Assembly: GCA_000756795.1 (NCBI GenBank)
Contig: CCSI01000007.1
Location: 62,001 to 126,000, forward strand
Direction of reading: 5' to 3'
DNA from: Qipengyuania vulgaris
GTDB taxonomy: Bacteria > Pseudomonadota > Alphaproteobacteria > Sphingomonadales > Sphingomonadaceae
DNA: 64,000 bases
Part shown: positions 46,459-55,734 of the stretch, piece after piece
Position numbering within the stretch: position 1 is the stretch's first letter
Layout of the letters: the number at the start of each line of letters is the position of its first letter
The notes under the pieces: model-generated
Database searches by the model: none
What the model saw: only the letters and a program-made list of their open reading frames with translations
Told to the model about the DNA's origin: nothing
Program-made: the position numbers and the translations under genes

Positions 46459-47847
46459 TTATTCGACGGGTCGCGAGTGGTCGAGCAGGTCCTTCTCCTG
46501 CTCGCCGCCGGACTGCCGCCGTTCCTTCTCGACCATATCGGCAATCTCGTTGACCGGTCGGACATCCTCGTCTGCCTCGGTGACGGTGATTTGCGCGACG
46601 TTCTTCCGCGGCGAGATTGCAGCCTCGTCCCCACCCTTGCCCTCGGTGATGTTGCCAAAGGGAAGCGAGGCGGAGCGCGGGTCGAAGCGGAGGCGGTAGA
46701 TGGGCTCGGGCAGGCCGAAGCCGGCATTTTCGAGCGCTTCCTTGACCGCCGGAATGGCGCGGCTCTGTGCTTTCCACCAGTCGGTTTCGTTCTGGTCGAT
46801 CCAGCCCAGGAACTGGATGACCACGTTGGAATCGCCCACCTCCTTGATGCGCGCCTCGGGCGGCGGGTCGGTGAGGATGAACTCGAGCGAAGCCAGCGTC
46901 TCGCGCCCCAGCTTGCGTGCTGCGCGCGCGTCGTCGTCCGCATCCACGCCCAGCTCGAATTCGAAGCGGCGCTGCGGGTTGCGGGTGAAATTGGTGATGA
47001 CCGCCTTGAACACCTGGCTGTTGGGTATGCGCAAGTGATTGCCGTCGAGCGTCATCATCACCGTGGCGCGGCTGGTCAGGCGGATGACCCGGCCTTCCAG
47101 CTGATCGATCAGCACCCAGTCGTTGGCGCGGAAGGGCTGGCGCAGGCTCAGCATGAGCGATGCGACGTAGTTCTCGATGGTCTCGCGCAAGGCGAAGCCC
47201 AAAGCGAGGCCGATGACCCCTGCCCCGCCCAGCACTGCGCCGAGCAAGGCACTCGCCCCGATAATGTCGAGCGCAACCACCAGCCCCCCGACCACGAAGG
47301 CAAAGCGGATGGCGCTGGCGATGAGTTCGGCAAGGAAGCTGTTCGGGGCGAGACGGTGCCACAGCGCGCCCAGTCCGGCGATGAGATAGCCGACGAGCGA
47401 AATCGCCCCCCATACTAGCAGTGCCAGCCCGATGAGCGGGAGCATTTCGAGCAGGCCGCTCCACTTGGCGGAAAGCGCGTCGATGCCCGACCCTTCGGCG
47501 GAAATGGAGACATCGCGTTCAAGATCGTTCTCGACCGTCACCACGCCGGTCACGCGTCCAGCAATAGCTTCGGCGCGGGCGATGTCTTCACGTTGCGGAA
47601 CTTCGCCCGAAAGCGTCACGACGCCTTGGCTGACTGCTACTTCGACAGCCTGAAACGCGGGCAGCTCGGCGAAAATACCCTCGATACGCTCGCGCATGCG
47701 CTCGTCCGCACCTGCATCCTGCGTATCCTCTATCGTCTGGGCGGGCGCTGCAGGTTCGGGAGCCGCCTCGGTCTCCGGCGCGCTGGGCAGCAGGGCAGCC
47801 GCCGGAGCGGCAGCCAAGAGTGCGGCCGCGGCGAAGAACTGCTTCAT
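46459..47847 (-). CDS. BON-domain MscS-type mechanosensitive channel, third of three
   Basis: A 462-residue protein with a signal peptide and an acidic Ala/Pro-rich spacer. A periplasmic BON domain follows (about 50-110; AVSQGVVTLSGEVPQREDIARA). Then come three to four membrane helices and an MscS pore plus beta domain (GGAGVIGLALGFALRETIENYVASLMLSLRQPF). BON domains bind phospholipid or other envelope ligands, so tension sensing may be linked to the envelope. The tail is charged and probably disordered. Its start overlaps the pmbA stop (ATGA). Confidence 0.9.
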   Translation of the reverse strand: MKQFFAAAALLAAAPAAALLPSAPETEAAPEPAAPAQTIEDTQDAGADERMRERIEGIFAELPAFQAVEVAVSQGVVTLSGEVPQREDIARAEAIAGRVTGVVTVENDLERDVSISAEGSGIDALSAKWSGLLEMLPLIGLALLVWGAISLVGYLIAGLGALWHRLAPNSFLAELIASAIRFAFVVGGLVVALDIIGASALLGAVLGGAGVIGLALGFALRETIENYVASLMLSLRQPFRANDWVLIDQLEGRVIRLTSRATVMMTLDGNHLRIPNSQVFKAVITNFTRNPQRRFEFELGVDADDDARAARKLGRETLASLEFILTDPPPEARIKEVGDSNVVIQFLGWIDQNETDWWKAQSRAIPAVKEALENAGFGLPEPIYRLRFDPRSASLPFGNITEGKGGDEAAISPRKNVAQITVTEADEDVRPVNEIADMVEKERRQSGGEQEKDLLDHSRPVE

Positions 47848-49190
47848 TCGCCGGCCACCGTCATTCCGTCGATACGCAGCGTCGGCACATTGATGGACCG
47901 TATCATCTCAAGATCGTCGGCAGGGGTCAGCGCGCGGAACATCTCGAGCAAATTACCCGCAATCGTTATCTCCGCAACCGGCTCGGCAATCTCGCCCTTG
48001 CGGATGCGGAAACCGGTCGCCCCGCGGCTGTAATCGCCGGTCACCGTATTCACCCCCTGCCCGAACAGCGAAGTGACGTAGAGGCCGTCCTCGATATCCT
48101 CCATTAAAGCTTCGGGCGAGACGCTGCCCGGCTCCATATGCACATTGCTGGCAGAGACTCCCGGCGAACCGCCGCCTCCGCGCGAGGCGTGGCCGGTGAG
48201 GCCCAGGCCGAGCTGGTCGGCCGAAGCGACATTGGTGAGCCAGCCGAAAATGCGGCCGTTCTCGACCAGCGCGCGGTCGGTGCAGGCCAAGCCCTCGCGA
48301 TCGAAAGGCCGCGAGCGTGGGCCGCGCCTGCGCAGCGGTTCTTCCAGAATGCGGATGGCCGGGTCGAATAACTCGTCCTCTTCATGGCCAAGGAGGAAAC
48401 TTGCCTTGCGGGCAATCGCAGGTCCCGACATCGCGCCAAGCAGATGTCCGACAAGCCCTCCTGCGATGCGCGGTTCGAACACGACCGGCAGCTTGCGGCT
48501 CGGCATCGACACCGGGTTCAACCGCGCGACCGCACGCCGTCCGGCCTCGCTGCCAACCATTTCGGGTGACGGAAGGTCGGCGCGAAAACGGGCGCTGCGC
48601 GATGCATGGTCGGTCTGGAGCGCCCCCGCTTCGCCCGCGATAACGCTGGCCGAAAGCGAGAAGCCGCTGCCCGCATAGCTGCGCCCGAACCCGGTCGAGG
48701 TAGCCAGTGCCACCACGGCGCGGCTGGCGCTCGCACTGCCGCCATTACTGTTGGTAACCCCCGCCACGGCGCGCGCAGCCTCTTCGGTCGCAAGCGCAGC
48801 TTCGCGCAGATATTCGGGGGAAGGCTGGTCTGGGTCGTCGAGTTCGAGTTCGGGCAATTCGCCGGTAAACAGCGCCGCTTCCGGCGCAAGACCCGCGTGA
48901 CGGTCTTCCGGCGCATGGCCCGCCATCTGCACCGCGCGCTCGGCCAAAGCCTTGAGGCCGTCCTCGGCGAAATCACTGGTGTTGATGGAAGCCGAACGCT
49001 TGCCCACGAACACGCGCAGGCCGATGTCCTCGCTTTCGGAACGCTCGACTTCTTCAAGCTGGCCGAGCCGCATGCTGACCGATTCCGAAGCATTGGCCCT
49101 AGCCACGGCATCGGCTGCGTCAGCCCCCATCTTGCGGGCGAGCGCGACCAGGTCCTGGCAGCGAGCCAGAGCGGTTTGTTTGTCAATCAT
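47844..49190 (-). CDS. pmbA: TldE/PmbA metalloprotease-complex subunit
   Basis: A 448-residue TldD/PmbA-family protein. As expected for TldE, no HExxxH zinc motif is seen; the catalytic one belongs to TldD, which is encoded elsewhere. Recognisable parts are the N-terminal SVSMRLGQLEEVERSESEDIGLRVFVGKRSA and the C-terminal VTGDYSRGATGFRIRKGEIAEPVAEITIAGN. With TldD it matures small peptides such as microcins and degrades CcdA-type antitoxins. It overlaps the BON-MscS gene by four bases. Confidence 0.93.
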   Translation of the reverse strand: MIDKQTALARCQDLVALARKMGADAADAVARANASESVSMRLGQLEEVERSESEDIGLRVFVGKRSASINTSDFAEDGLKALAERAVQMAGHAPEDRHAGLAPEAALFTGELPELELDDPDQPSPEYLREAALATEEAARAVAGVTNSNGGSASASRAVVALATSTGFGRSYAGSGFSLSASVIAGEAGALQTDHASRSARFRADLPSPEMVGSEAGRRAVARLNPVSMPSRKLPVVFEPRIAGGLVGHLLGAMSGPAIARKASFLLGHEEDELFDPAIRILEEPLRRRGPRSRPFDREGLACTDRALVENGRIFGWLTNVASADQLGLGLTGHASRGGGGSPGVSASNVHMEPGSVSPEALMEDIEDGLYVTSLFGQGVNTVTGDYSRGATGFRIRKGEIAEPVAEITIAGNLLEMFRALTPADDLEMIRSINVPTLRIDGMTVAGE

Positions 49191-49257
49191 GCAGTATTAT
49201 TACTCCGCAAAGCCGGTGAAGGGTCCGGCTAGGGAGCCGAGGCTGCAGACGCAAGCC

Positions 49258-49641
49258 TCAGGAAAAGGCGAAGAAGAGCGCCTTGAACAGGCCAGTAAAA
49301 ACCAGCGGCAGGCCAAGCGCGGCTACCCAGAGGATTGCCTGGTCGCGGCGGAATTTGGCTTTGAGCGTCTCGTTGCAGTTCTCCTCTTCGGAGAGATCTT
49401 TCCAGCGCGCCTCTGCCCAGCGGCAGGCGGGAATGATGGCAGCCACGAGAAGGATGAGAGCAAAATAGGGAAGCGTCGAGGAAACGCCCGACTTGATAGC
49501 TTCGACAGTCACAAAAATCTGAAGCGCGGTATATACCACCAACGCGAGCGCGACATTGTCGCTCATCGCCTTGCACCAATTGCGCTTGTGCCCATGCTGC
49601 GCCGAAGCGAGCTTGTGCCCCTTGCCGATAGCCTCACCCAT
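49258..49641 (-). CDS. Small membrane protein of unknown function
   Basis: A 127-residue protein with a polar N-terminus rich in His and Lys (about 1-25), two adjacent hydrophobic helices (about 28-48 and 57-75), a charged loop and one C-terminal helix ending in aromatic residues (LFKALFFAFS). I do not recognise the family. GGGGAG lies seven to eight bases before the ATG. It has a 67-base gap to pmbA downstream and is divergent from lptB. Confidence 0.68.
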   Translation of the reverse strand: MGEAIGKGHKLASAQHGHKRNWCKAMSDNVALALVVYTALQIFVTVEAIKSGVSSTLPYFALILLVAAIIPACRWAEARWKDLSEEENCNETLKAKFRRDQAILWVAALGLPLVFTGLFKALFFAFS

Positions 49642-49817
49642 GGTGTGTCTCCCCAGACATCCTCAAGCCTTTATAGTTTCAAAATTATTGCCGCTTGGCA
49701 AGCCACGCACCCGGAATTGCCCAAGTCCATGTTGTCTATGCAGGAATCTTGCCAATTCATCGAAATTGGGCGCGCATCGGGGGTTTTCCTCGCGCATTCG
49801 CATGCTATGGCCCCCGC

Positions 49818-50603
49818 ATGGCCGAAGACGTACTGAGCCCCGATAACGAAGCGGTGCACGACGCTGCACCCCCCATCCCGCAAGGCGGGCTGGAAGTCAT
49901 TTCCATCGCCAAGAGCTACGACAAGCGGCAGGTCCTGACCGACATTTCGCTGACCGTCGGCAAGGGCGAAGTGCTCGGCCTGCTCGGGCCCAACGGCGCG
50001 GGTAAGACGACCTGCTTCTATTCCATCATGGGCCTCGTACGCCCCGATGCCGGCCGCATCCTTATGGATGGCGAGGACGTGACCAAGCTGCCGATGTACC
50101 GCCGCGCCATCCTCGGCCTCGGTTACCTGCCGCAGGAAACCAGCATCTTCCGCGGCATGACGGTGGAGCAGAACATCAACTGCGTGCTCGAAATGGTCGA
50201 GCCCGACAAGGAAACGCGGGCTGCCGAACTCGACCGGCTGCTCGACGAATTCGGCCTCACCCGCTTGCGCGAAAGCCCCGCGATGGCGCTGTCGGGCGGT
50301 GAACGCCGCCGCGCAGAGATTGCCCGTGCGCTGGCCGCCAAGCCTTCGATCATGCTGCTCGACGAGCCCTTCGCCGGTATCGATCCGCTTTCCATCAGCG
50401 ACATCCGTGACCTCGTTAAGGACCTGAAGACACGCGGCATCGGCGTGCTCATCACCGACCACAATGTGCGCGAGACGCTCGAGATCGTCGACCGCGCCTG
50501 CATCATCTATGGCGGACAGGTGCTGTTCGCCGGAACGCCCGAAGCACTGGTGGCGGACGAGAACGTCAAGCGCCTCTACCTCGGCGAGAACTTCACGCTG
50601 TGA
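49818..50603 (+). CDS. lptB: LPS export ABC transporter ATPase LptB
   Basis: The 261-residue ATPase that drives lipopolysaccharide transport from the inner membrane (LptB2FGC). Walker A GPNGAGKTT, signature LSGGERRRAEIARALA and Walker B IMLLDEPFAGIDP are intact. ATG 49818 is used; the frame is open to 49695 without supporting features. The first about 25 residues are an acidic extension before the ABC core. It is followed after 27 bases by rpoN, a usual arrangement, but lptA and lptC, often just upstream in proteobacteria, are missing here. Confidence 0.95.
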   Translation: MAEDVLSPDNEAVHDAAPPIPQGGLEVISIAKSYDKRQVLTDISLTVGKGEVLGLLGPNGAGKTTCFYSIMGLVRPDAGRILMDGEDVTKLPMYRRAILGLGYLPQETSIFRGMTVEQNINCVLEMVEPDKETRAAELDRLLDEFGLTRLRESPAMALSGGERRRAEIARALAAKPSIMLLDEPFAGIDPLSISDIRDLVKDLKTRGIGVLITDHNVRETLEIVDRACIIYGGQVLFAGTPEALVADENVKRLYLGENFTL

Positions 50604-50630
50604 TGACGGCGCGCGCCCGGAGTTAGGACG

Positions 50631-52085
50631 ATGGCGCTCGGCCCGAGGCTCGACCTACGGCAAACCCAATCGCTCGTGATGACGCCGCAGCTGCAGCAGG
50701 CGATCAAGCTGCTGGCGCTGTCCAATCTCGAAATCGAAAGCTTCGTTGCCGAAGCGCTGGAGAGCAATCCGCTGCTCGAAGTCGGCGAGGTAAGTCGCGA
50801 GAAGGGCGATGACTCGCCCGACACGCCATCCGCGGAACATGAAGCGACGCCGGACTTTGATGGCGATGCCGCGCTGGATATTGCCGAATACGCCAAGGAC
50901 CCGGAGGCCGCGCCGGGCGACCGCGGCGACTGGTCCGAGGCAGGCGGCACAGGTCTGGGCGGCGCAGACCTCCCTGACCTCGAAAATCGCTCGAGCGATG
51001 GTGTAACGCTTCCCGAACACCTCTCGGCGCAGATAGGCGCGCTGGCCCATGACCCTCGCGAAGCCGTGATTGCAGCGCGCATTGTCCACGAACTCGACGA
51101 GGCCGGATACCTTCACACCGACCTGCGCGAGCTCGCCGACGATCTGGGCGCACCACTCGCCGAAGTCGAACGCGCGCTGACGCTGGTGCAGTCGCTCGAC
51201 CCCACCGGCGTCGGGGCGCGCAGCCTTTCCGAATGCCTCGCGCTGCAGGCGAAGGAAGCTGACCGCTACGACCCCTGCATGGCGCGCCTCATCGACCACC
51301 TCGACCTGTTGGCAGGCGGCGAGATCGCACGGCTCAGGCGTTTGTGCGATGTCGATGAGGAAGATTTCGTCGACATGCTCGCCGAACTCCGCAGCTATGA
51401 CCCCAAGCCCGGCTGCGCCTATGGCGGGACGAGCGAAGCGGCCATCGTGCCCGATGTCCTGGTGACCCCCGGCAAGGGCGGCGGATGGGAAATCCGGATA
51501 AACGAGGCGAGCCTGCCCCGGCTGGTCGTGAACCGTGAATACTATATCGAACTCGAAACAGGCGCGCGCGACAAGGCCAGCCGCGCATGGCTGAACGAGC
51601 AATTGGGAGAGGCAGACTGGCTCATCCGCGCGCTCGACCAGCGGCAGAAGACCATCCTCAAGACCGCAAGCGAAATCGTGACATTGCAGGAAGGCTTCTT
51701 CCGCGAAGGCGTCTCGGCGATGCGCCCCCTCACCTTACGCGAGGTGGCCGAGCGCATTGAAATGCACGAATCGACCGTCAGCCGCGTGACGAGTAACAAA
51801 TACCTCTCCTGCCCGCGCGGCACCTTCGAGATGAAGTATTTCTTCTCCAGCGGTGTAGCGGCTGCGGATGGCGAAGGCGCCAGCAGCGAGGCCATCAAGG
51901 CCCGCATCCGCGCGCTATGCGATGCGGAGGATCCCAAGAAAGTCCTCTCCGACCAGAAGCTTGCCGACATGCTCAACGAAGAGGGCTTCGACCTCGCCCG
52001 CCGCACGGTGGCTAAGTATCGCGAGGCCATCGGTATCGGCTCGAGTGCGCAAAGACGCCGCCAGAAGAAACTCAGCAGCCTTTGA
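50631..52085 (+). CDS. rpoN: RNA polymerase sigma-54 factor
   Basis: A 484-residue sigma-54. Region I is Gln/Leu-rich (LRQTQSLVMTPQLQQAIKLL) and binds activators and core polymerase. An acidic region II follows (about 60-115). The C-terminal RpoN box ARRTVAKYRE is perfect. It directs transcription of nitrogen, motility or other enhancer-dependent genes; no sigma-54 activator gene is in the window. Cotranscribed with lptB by spacing. Confidence 0.97.
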   Translation: MALGPRLDLRQTQSLVMTPQLQQAIKLLALSNLEIESFVAEALESNPLLEVGEVSREKGDDSPDTPSAEHEATPDFDGDAALDIAEYAKDPEAAPGDRGDWSEAGGTGLGGADLPDLENRSSDGVTLPEHLSAQIGALAHDPREAVIAARIVHELDEAGYLHTDLRELADDLGAPLAEVERALTLVQSLDPTGVGARSLSECLALQAKEADRYDPCMARLIDHLDLLAGGEIARLRRLCDVDEEDFVDMLAELRSYDPKPGCAYGGTSEAAIVPDVLVTPGKGGGWEIRINEASLPRLVVNREYYIELETGARDKASRAWLNEQLGEADWLIRALDQRQKTILKTASEIVTLQEGFFREGVSAMRPLTLREVAERIEMHESTVSRVTSNKYLSCPRGTFEMKYFFSSGVAAADGEGASSEAIKARIRALCDAEDPKKVLSDQKLADMLNEEGFDLARRTVAKYREAIGIGSSAQRRRQKKLSSL

Positions 52086-52110
52086 TGCAAAGCTGCCACA
52101 GGAAAAAGTG

Positions 52111-52164
52111 TTAACGGTTTTTACCTCACGTTAACCTTTTCCGTTCAGACCCTAAATGGTTAAC
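52111..52164. promoter_or_regulatory. Cluster of TTAA(C)-type half-sites in the ctrA leader, possible CtrA autoregulation
   Basis: TTAAC at 52111, TTACC at 52121, TTAACC at 52131 and TTAAC at 52160 lie in the 142-base gap before ctrA. The first three are spaced exactly 10 bases apart. CtrA sites in Caulobacter are TTAA-N7-TTAA (11-base repeat), so the spacing is one base short but the half-site matches. The cluster in front of the CtrA gene itself makes autoregulation a reasonable guess. No GANTC methylation site is visible in the gap. Confidence 0.42.
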
Positions 52165-52227
52165 AAAGGGACATCGCCACTTCTCAGGGGGAAGGGGCAT
52201 CGGAAACCAGGGCTAGGGGGACGACCC

Positions 52228-52923
52228 ATGCGTGTACTGCTGATTGAAGACGAGCCGACAACCGCGAAAGCGATCGAGCTCATGCTGACCACCGAAGGCT
52301 TCAACGTCTACTCGACCGATCTCGGCGAGGAGGGTTTGGATCTGGGCAAGCTGTATGATTACGATATCATCCTGCTCGACCTGAACCTGCCGGACATGCA
52401 CGGCTATGACGTGCTCAAGAAGCTGCGCGTCGCCAAGGTGCAGACGCCGGTCCTCATCCTTTCGGGCGTTGCCGAGATGGACAGCAAGATCCGCAGCTTC
52501 GGTTTCGGCGCCGACGATTATGTCACCAAGCCGTTCCACCGTGAAGAACTCATCGCCCGCATCCACGCCGTGGTGCGCCGTTCGAAGGGCCACAGCCAGT
52601 CGATCATCCGCACCGGCAAGCTCGCCGTGAACCTTGATGCCAAGACCGTCGAAGTCGACGGTGCCCGCGTCCACCTCACCGGCAAAGAATATGCGATGCT
52701 GGAGCTGCTATCGCTCCGCAAGGGCACCACGCTGACCAAGGAAATGTTCCTCAACCACCTTTATGGCGGCATGGACGAGCCCGAACTCAAGATCATCGAC
52801 GTCTTCATCTGCAAGCTGCGCAAGAAGCTCAGCCACGCATGCGGCGGCGAGAACTACATCGAAACCGTCTGGGGCCGCGGCTACGTGCTTCGCGACCCGA
52901 ACGAAGAGGCCGAAGCGGCCTGA
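52228..52923 (+). CDS. ctrA: Cell-cycle response regulator CtrA
   Basis: A 231-residue OmpR-type response regulator. The receiver domain (1-120) has the phosphoacceptor Asp51 in [14 protein letters not shown] and [12 protein letters not shown]. The C-terminal winged helix (130-225) ends with the CtrA-like [19 protein letters not shown]. In alphaproteobacteria CtrA controls the cell cycle, motility and often Tad pili, so it may also govern the pilus locus at the start of this window. Start ATG 52228 gives the canonical [10 protein letters not shown]; the frame is open to 52156 but that part carries the regulatory repeats. Confidence 0.96.
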   Translation: MRVLLIEDEPTTAKAIELMLTTEGFNVYSTDLGEEGLDLGKLYDYDIILLDLNLPDMHGYDVLKKLRVAKVQTPVLILSGVAEMDSKIRSFGFGADDYVTKPFHREELIARIHAVVRRSKGHSQSIIRTGKLAVNLDAKTVEVDGARVHLTGKEYAMLELLSLRKGTTLTKEMFLNHLYGGMDEPELKIIDVFICKLRKKLSHACGGENYIETVWGRGYVLRDPNEEAEAA

Positions 52924-52954
52924 TAAACTAATCCTCCTTGGATGGGACAGCGAG

Positions 52955-52985
52955 ACGCCCGGATGCTTCGGCTTCCGGGCGTTTT
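52955..52985 (+). terminator. Intrinsic terminator of ctrA
   Basis: ACGCCCGGA pairs with TCCGGGCGT, continued by two pairs around a stable TTCG tetraloop, and is followed by TTTT. It lies 32 bases after the ctrA stop. Confidence 0.88.
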
Positions 52986-53088
52986 GCATTGCCCTAAGCA
53001 CGCAGGATCAAGGGGCTTTTGGTTCCCGCCTAGGTATTCGCACGGATGCAAATTTTCGCCTCTCCGCGGTAAGGATTCGGAGCGGGAA

Positions 53089-53526
53089 ATGTCCGCTTGG
53101 AAACCGGGGGTATCAATGACGAGTATCGAAGGAACGACTGTTTGCATCGTCGAGGATGACCCGGTGCTGTGCTTCCTCATGCGCGAAATATGCAAGGCCT
53201 CAGGCTTTAAGGTCCTGGCGGCCGCAAGCGATATCGCAGGCGCGTCCTGCATGCTGGACAACCGCCTGCCCGACATCCTCCTGCTCGATTACTCGCTCGA
53301 CGGCGGGGACGACGGCATGGAACTCCTCTCCCGCATAAAGCGCGATTATCCCGGACTGGCCACTGTCCTCGTCACCGGGTGGGACATTCACAAGCTCGCG
53401 GCACGGCTCGATTACGTCGCGCCCGATTACCATCTGCAAAAACCTGTACTGCCGCGGGACCTGTCCTGCTTGCTGAAAGAAATCGACGCAGCGAAGCTGC
53501 GGCCGGAGCTTGCCGAAGCGGCCTGA
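53089..53526 (+). CDS. Single-domain response regulator
   Basis: A 145-residue stand-alone receiver domain with no output domain. It has the acidic pocket (CIVEDDPVLCF), the phosphoacceptor Asp in LLLDYSLDGGDDGMEL, the switch Thr in VLVTGWD and the Lys in LQKPVLP. Such proteins act in phosphorelays or bind targets directly. ATG 53089 has GGAG six bases upstream; ATG 53116, preceded by GGGGG, is an equally possible start. The kinase partner is unknown; the HWE kinase at 29752 is an orphan but distant. Confidence 0.85.
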   Translation: MSAWKPGVSMTSIEGTTVCIVEDDPVLCFLMREICKASGFKVLAAASDIAGASCMLDNRLPDILLLDYSLDGGDDGMELLSRIKRDYPGLATVLVTGWDIHKLAARLDYVAPDYHLQKPVLPRDLSCLLKEIDAAKLRPELAEAA

Positions 53527-53591
53527 AGCGGGCCACGAAGCCTTTTTGGATACTGGACATCGACTAGGCTTTTCGCCTAGCGGCCCTGCCC

Positions 53592-54293
53592 ATGTCAGCA
53601 TTCAAGGAAGGCGATCCGACCACGTTGAGCCGGCTCTATGGCCGTAGCCAGGGCAAGCCCCTGCGCGCCGCCCAGCAGGAGCTGGTCGCCAAGCTCCTGC
53701 CGCAGATCGCGGTCCCTGAAGAGGGGCCGGTCACGGCGGAGACGCTGTTCGGCTTCGACCGGCCGCTCCATTTCGAAATCGGATTCGGCGGCGGCGAGCA
53801 CATGGCCTATCGCGCCGACATGTTGCCCGACCACGGCTTCATCGGGGCCGAGCCGTTCCTTAACGGTGTCGCGCAGGCGCTCACCCATGTGCGCGACGGG
53901 GGGCTTGCCAATGTCCGCATCCATCACGGCGATGCGCTCGATGCCCTTGCTCGCGTGCCCGATGGCGCGCTGACCATGCTTTACCTGCTGCATCCAGACC
54001 CTTGGCCCAAGAACAAGCACGCAAAGCGCCGGATGATGAACGACGGGCCGGTGCGCATGTTCGCCGATAAGCTCAAGCCCGGCGGCGAGTTCCGCTTCGG
54101 CACGGACCACCCGGTCTACCTTCGCCATGCGCTGATGGTGATGCGTCGCTTCACCGATGTGTTCGAATGGGTGGTCGAGGATCGACACAGCTGGGAAAAC
54201 CGCCCCTCAGGCTGGTGCGAGACGCGTTACGAACACAAGGCCCGCAACACCTATGGCCACGAGGTCTGGTATTTCCGTTTCCGGCGGAAGTAG
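53592..54293 (+). CDS. trmB: tRNA (guanine-N7-)-methyltransferase TrmB
   Basis: A 233-residue SAM-dependent enzyme that methylates G46 in the tRNA variable loop. The family motifs FEIGFGGGEHM (SAM binding), YLLHPDPWPKNKHAKRR and the C-terminal YEHKARNTYGHEVWYFRF are complete. It lies 65 bases after the response regulator and is probably independent of it. Confidence 0.95.
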   Translation: MSAFKEGDPTTLSRLYGRSQGKPLRAAQQELVAKLLPQIAVPEEGPVTAETLFGFDRPLHFEIGFGGGEHMAYRADMLPDHGFIGAEPFLNGVAQALTHVRDGGLANVRIHHGDALDALARVPDGALTMLYLLHPDPWPKNKHAKRRMMNDGPVRMFADKLKPGGEFRFGTDHPVYLRHALMVMRRFTDVFEWVVEDRHSWENRPSGWCETRYEHKARNTYGHEVWYFRFRRK

Positions 54294-54355
54294 CCTCGCG
54301 GAACGCATCGCCCGGCTTCGCGCTTGAAGGGTAGACCTTCATCCGGAGCCAGCGC

Positions 54356-55723
54356 TTGATCACCACCACCAACCCCGCGACCGGCGAGACCATCGCCACC
54401 TACGAAACACTCGACGAAAACGGCATCGACCGGAAACTGGAAGCAGCCGCTCGCACCTATCGCGACTGGCGCACCTCCCCGCTCGATCAGCGCACTAAAC
54501 TGCTCAGCGCGCTCGGCGACCTTTACGAGGGCAAAAAGGAAGACCTCGCCCGCCTCGCGGTGACCGAAATGGGCAAGCCCATCACGCAGGCCCGCGCGGA
54601 GGTCGAGAAGTGTGCGAGCCTGCTGCACTACTACGCCGAGCATGGCCCGCCGATGCTTGAATCGAAGTTCTGGGATTTGTCCGACGGCGGGCGAGCAGAA
54701 GGACGCTGGCTGCCGCAAGGTCCGGTTCTTGCAGTGATGCCGTGGAACTTCCCCTATTGGCAGGTCATTCGCTTCCTCGCCCCCACCGTCCTTGCGGGCA
54801 ATGTCGGAGTACTCAAACACGCCAGCATCGTGCAGGGCGTCGCCGCGCGGATGGAGGAGCTGGTGCTCGAGGCCGGCGGTCCCGAAGGCCTGTTCCAGAA
54901 CCTGTGCGTATCCTCCGACCCCATCGGAAAAGTCATCGACGACCCGCGCATCGTTGCCGCAACCCTGACCGGCAGCGAGGGCGCGGGCAGCGCCGTGGCC
55001 GAGCGCGCGGGCAAGAATTTGAAGAAAGTCGTCCTCGAACTGGGCGGAAGCGACCCGTTCATCGTCATGCCCTCGGCAGATATCGAGCAGGCGGTAGACG
55101 ACTCTGTCACCGCGCGTATCCAGAACAACGGCCAGTCCTGCATCTGCGGCAAGCGGACCATCGTCCATGCCGACATCTACGACGATTTCGCCGAGCGTTT
55201 CACCGCCGCGTTGAAGGACGTGAAGCTGGGCGACCCGATTGATGACAATACCGAACTCGGCCCGCTTTCCAGCGAGGGCCAGCGCGACACCGTGCTCGAA
55301 CAGGTTGAGAAGGCGAAGGAAGAAGGCTGCACCCTGCTCTTTGGTGCGGAGAAACTCGACCAGCCCGGCGCATGGATGACGGCGGGCCTGCTGACCGACG
55401 TCCCGCTCGCCAGCGAAACCGGGACGGACGAAATTTTCGGCCCTGTCGGCCAGCTCTACAAGGCAAAGGATATCGAGGAAGCGACCACCATCGCGAATGC
55501 CATCCCCTACGGTCTCGGCTCGGCGGTCTGGACCAATGACGAGGACGAGAAGGAGCATTTCGCCAACTCGATCGAGGCGGGCATGACCACCTTCAACGCA
55601 GTCAACGGCTCGAAAATCGAAGCGCCCTTCGGCGGTATCAAGCGCTCGGGCCACGGGCGCGAGCTGGCCGAGTTCGGCCTCCACGAATTCATGAACCTCA
55701 AGACGCTGGTCCATCCGGCCTAG
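54356..55723 (+). CDS. NAD(P)-dependent succinate-semialdehyde-type dehydrogenase
   Basis: A 455-residue aldehyde dehydrogenase of the succinate-semialdehyde type. The general-base Glu sits in LELGGSDPF and the nucleophilic Cys in NNGQSCICGKR. The N-terminal INPATGETIATYET-like start fits a TTG start codon at 54356, which has GGAG seven bases upstream and no better ATG nearby. It probably oxidises succinate semialdehyde (GABA or 4-hydroxybutyrate route). An SDR gene follows after 11 bases and may be co-transcribed. Confidence 0.9.
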   Translation: MITTTNPATGETIATYETLDENGIDRKLEAAARTYRDWRTSPLDQRTKLLSALGDLYEGKKEDLARLAVTEMGKPITQARAEVEKCASLLHYYAEHGPPMLESKFWDLSDGGRAEGRWLPQGPVLAVMPWNFPYWQVIRFLAPTVLAGNVGVLKHASIVQGVAARMEELVLEAGGPEGLFQNLCVSSDPIGKVIDDPRIVAATLTGSEGAGSAVAERAGKNLKKVVLELGGSDPFIVMPSADIEQAVDDSVTARIQNNGQSCICGKRTIVHADIYDDFAERFTAALKDVKLGDPIDDNTELGPLSSEGQRDTVLEQVEKAKEEGCTLLFGAEKLDQPGAWMTAGLLTDVPLASETGTDEIFGPVGQLYKAKDIEEATTIANAIPYGLGSAVWTNDEDEKEHFANSIEAGMTTFNAVNGSKIEAPFGGIKRSGHGRELAEFGLHEFMNLKTLVHPA

Positions 55724-55734
55724 GAGAAACCTAC

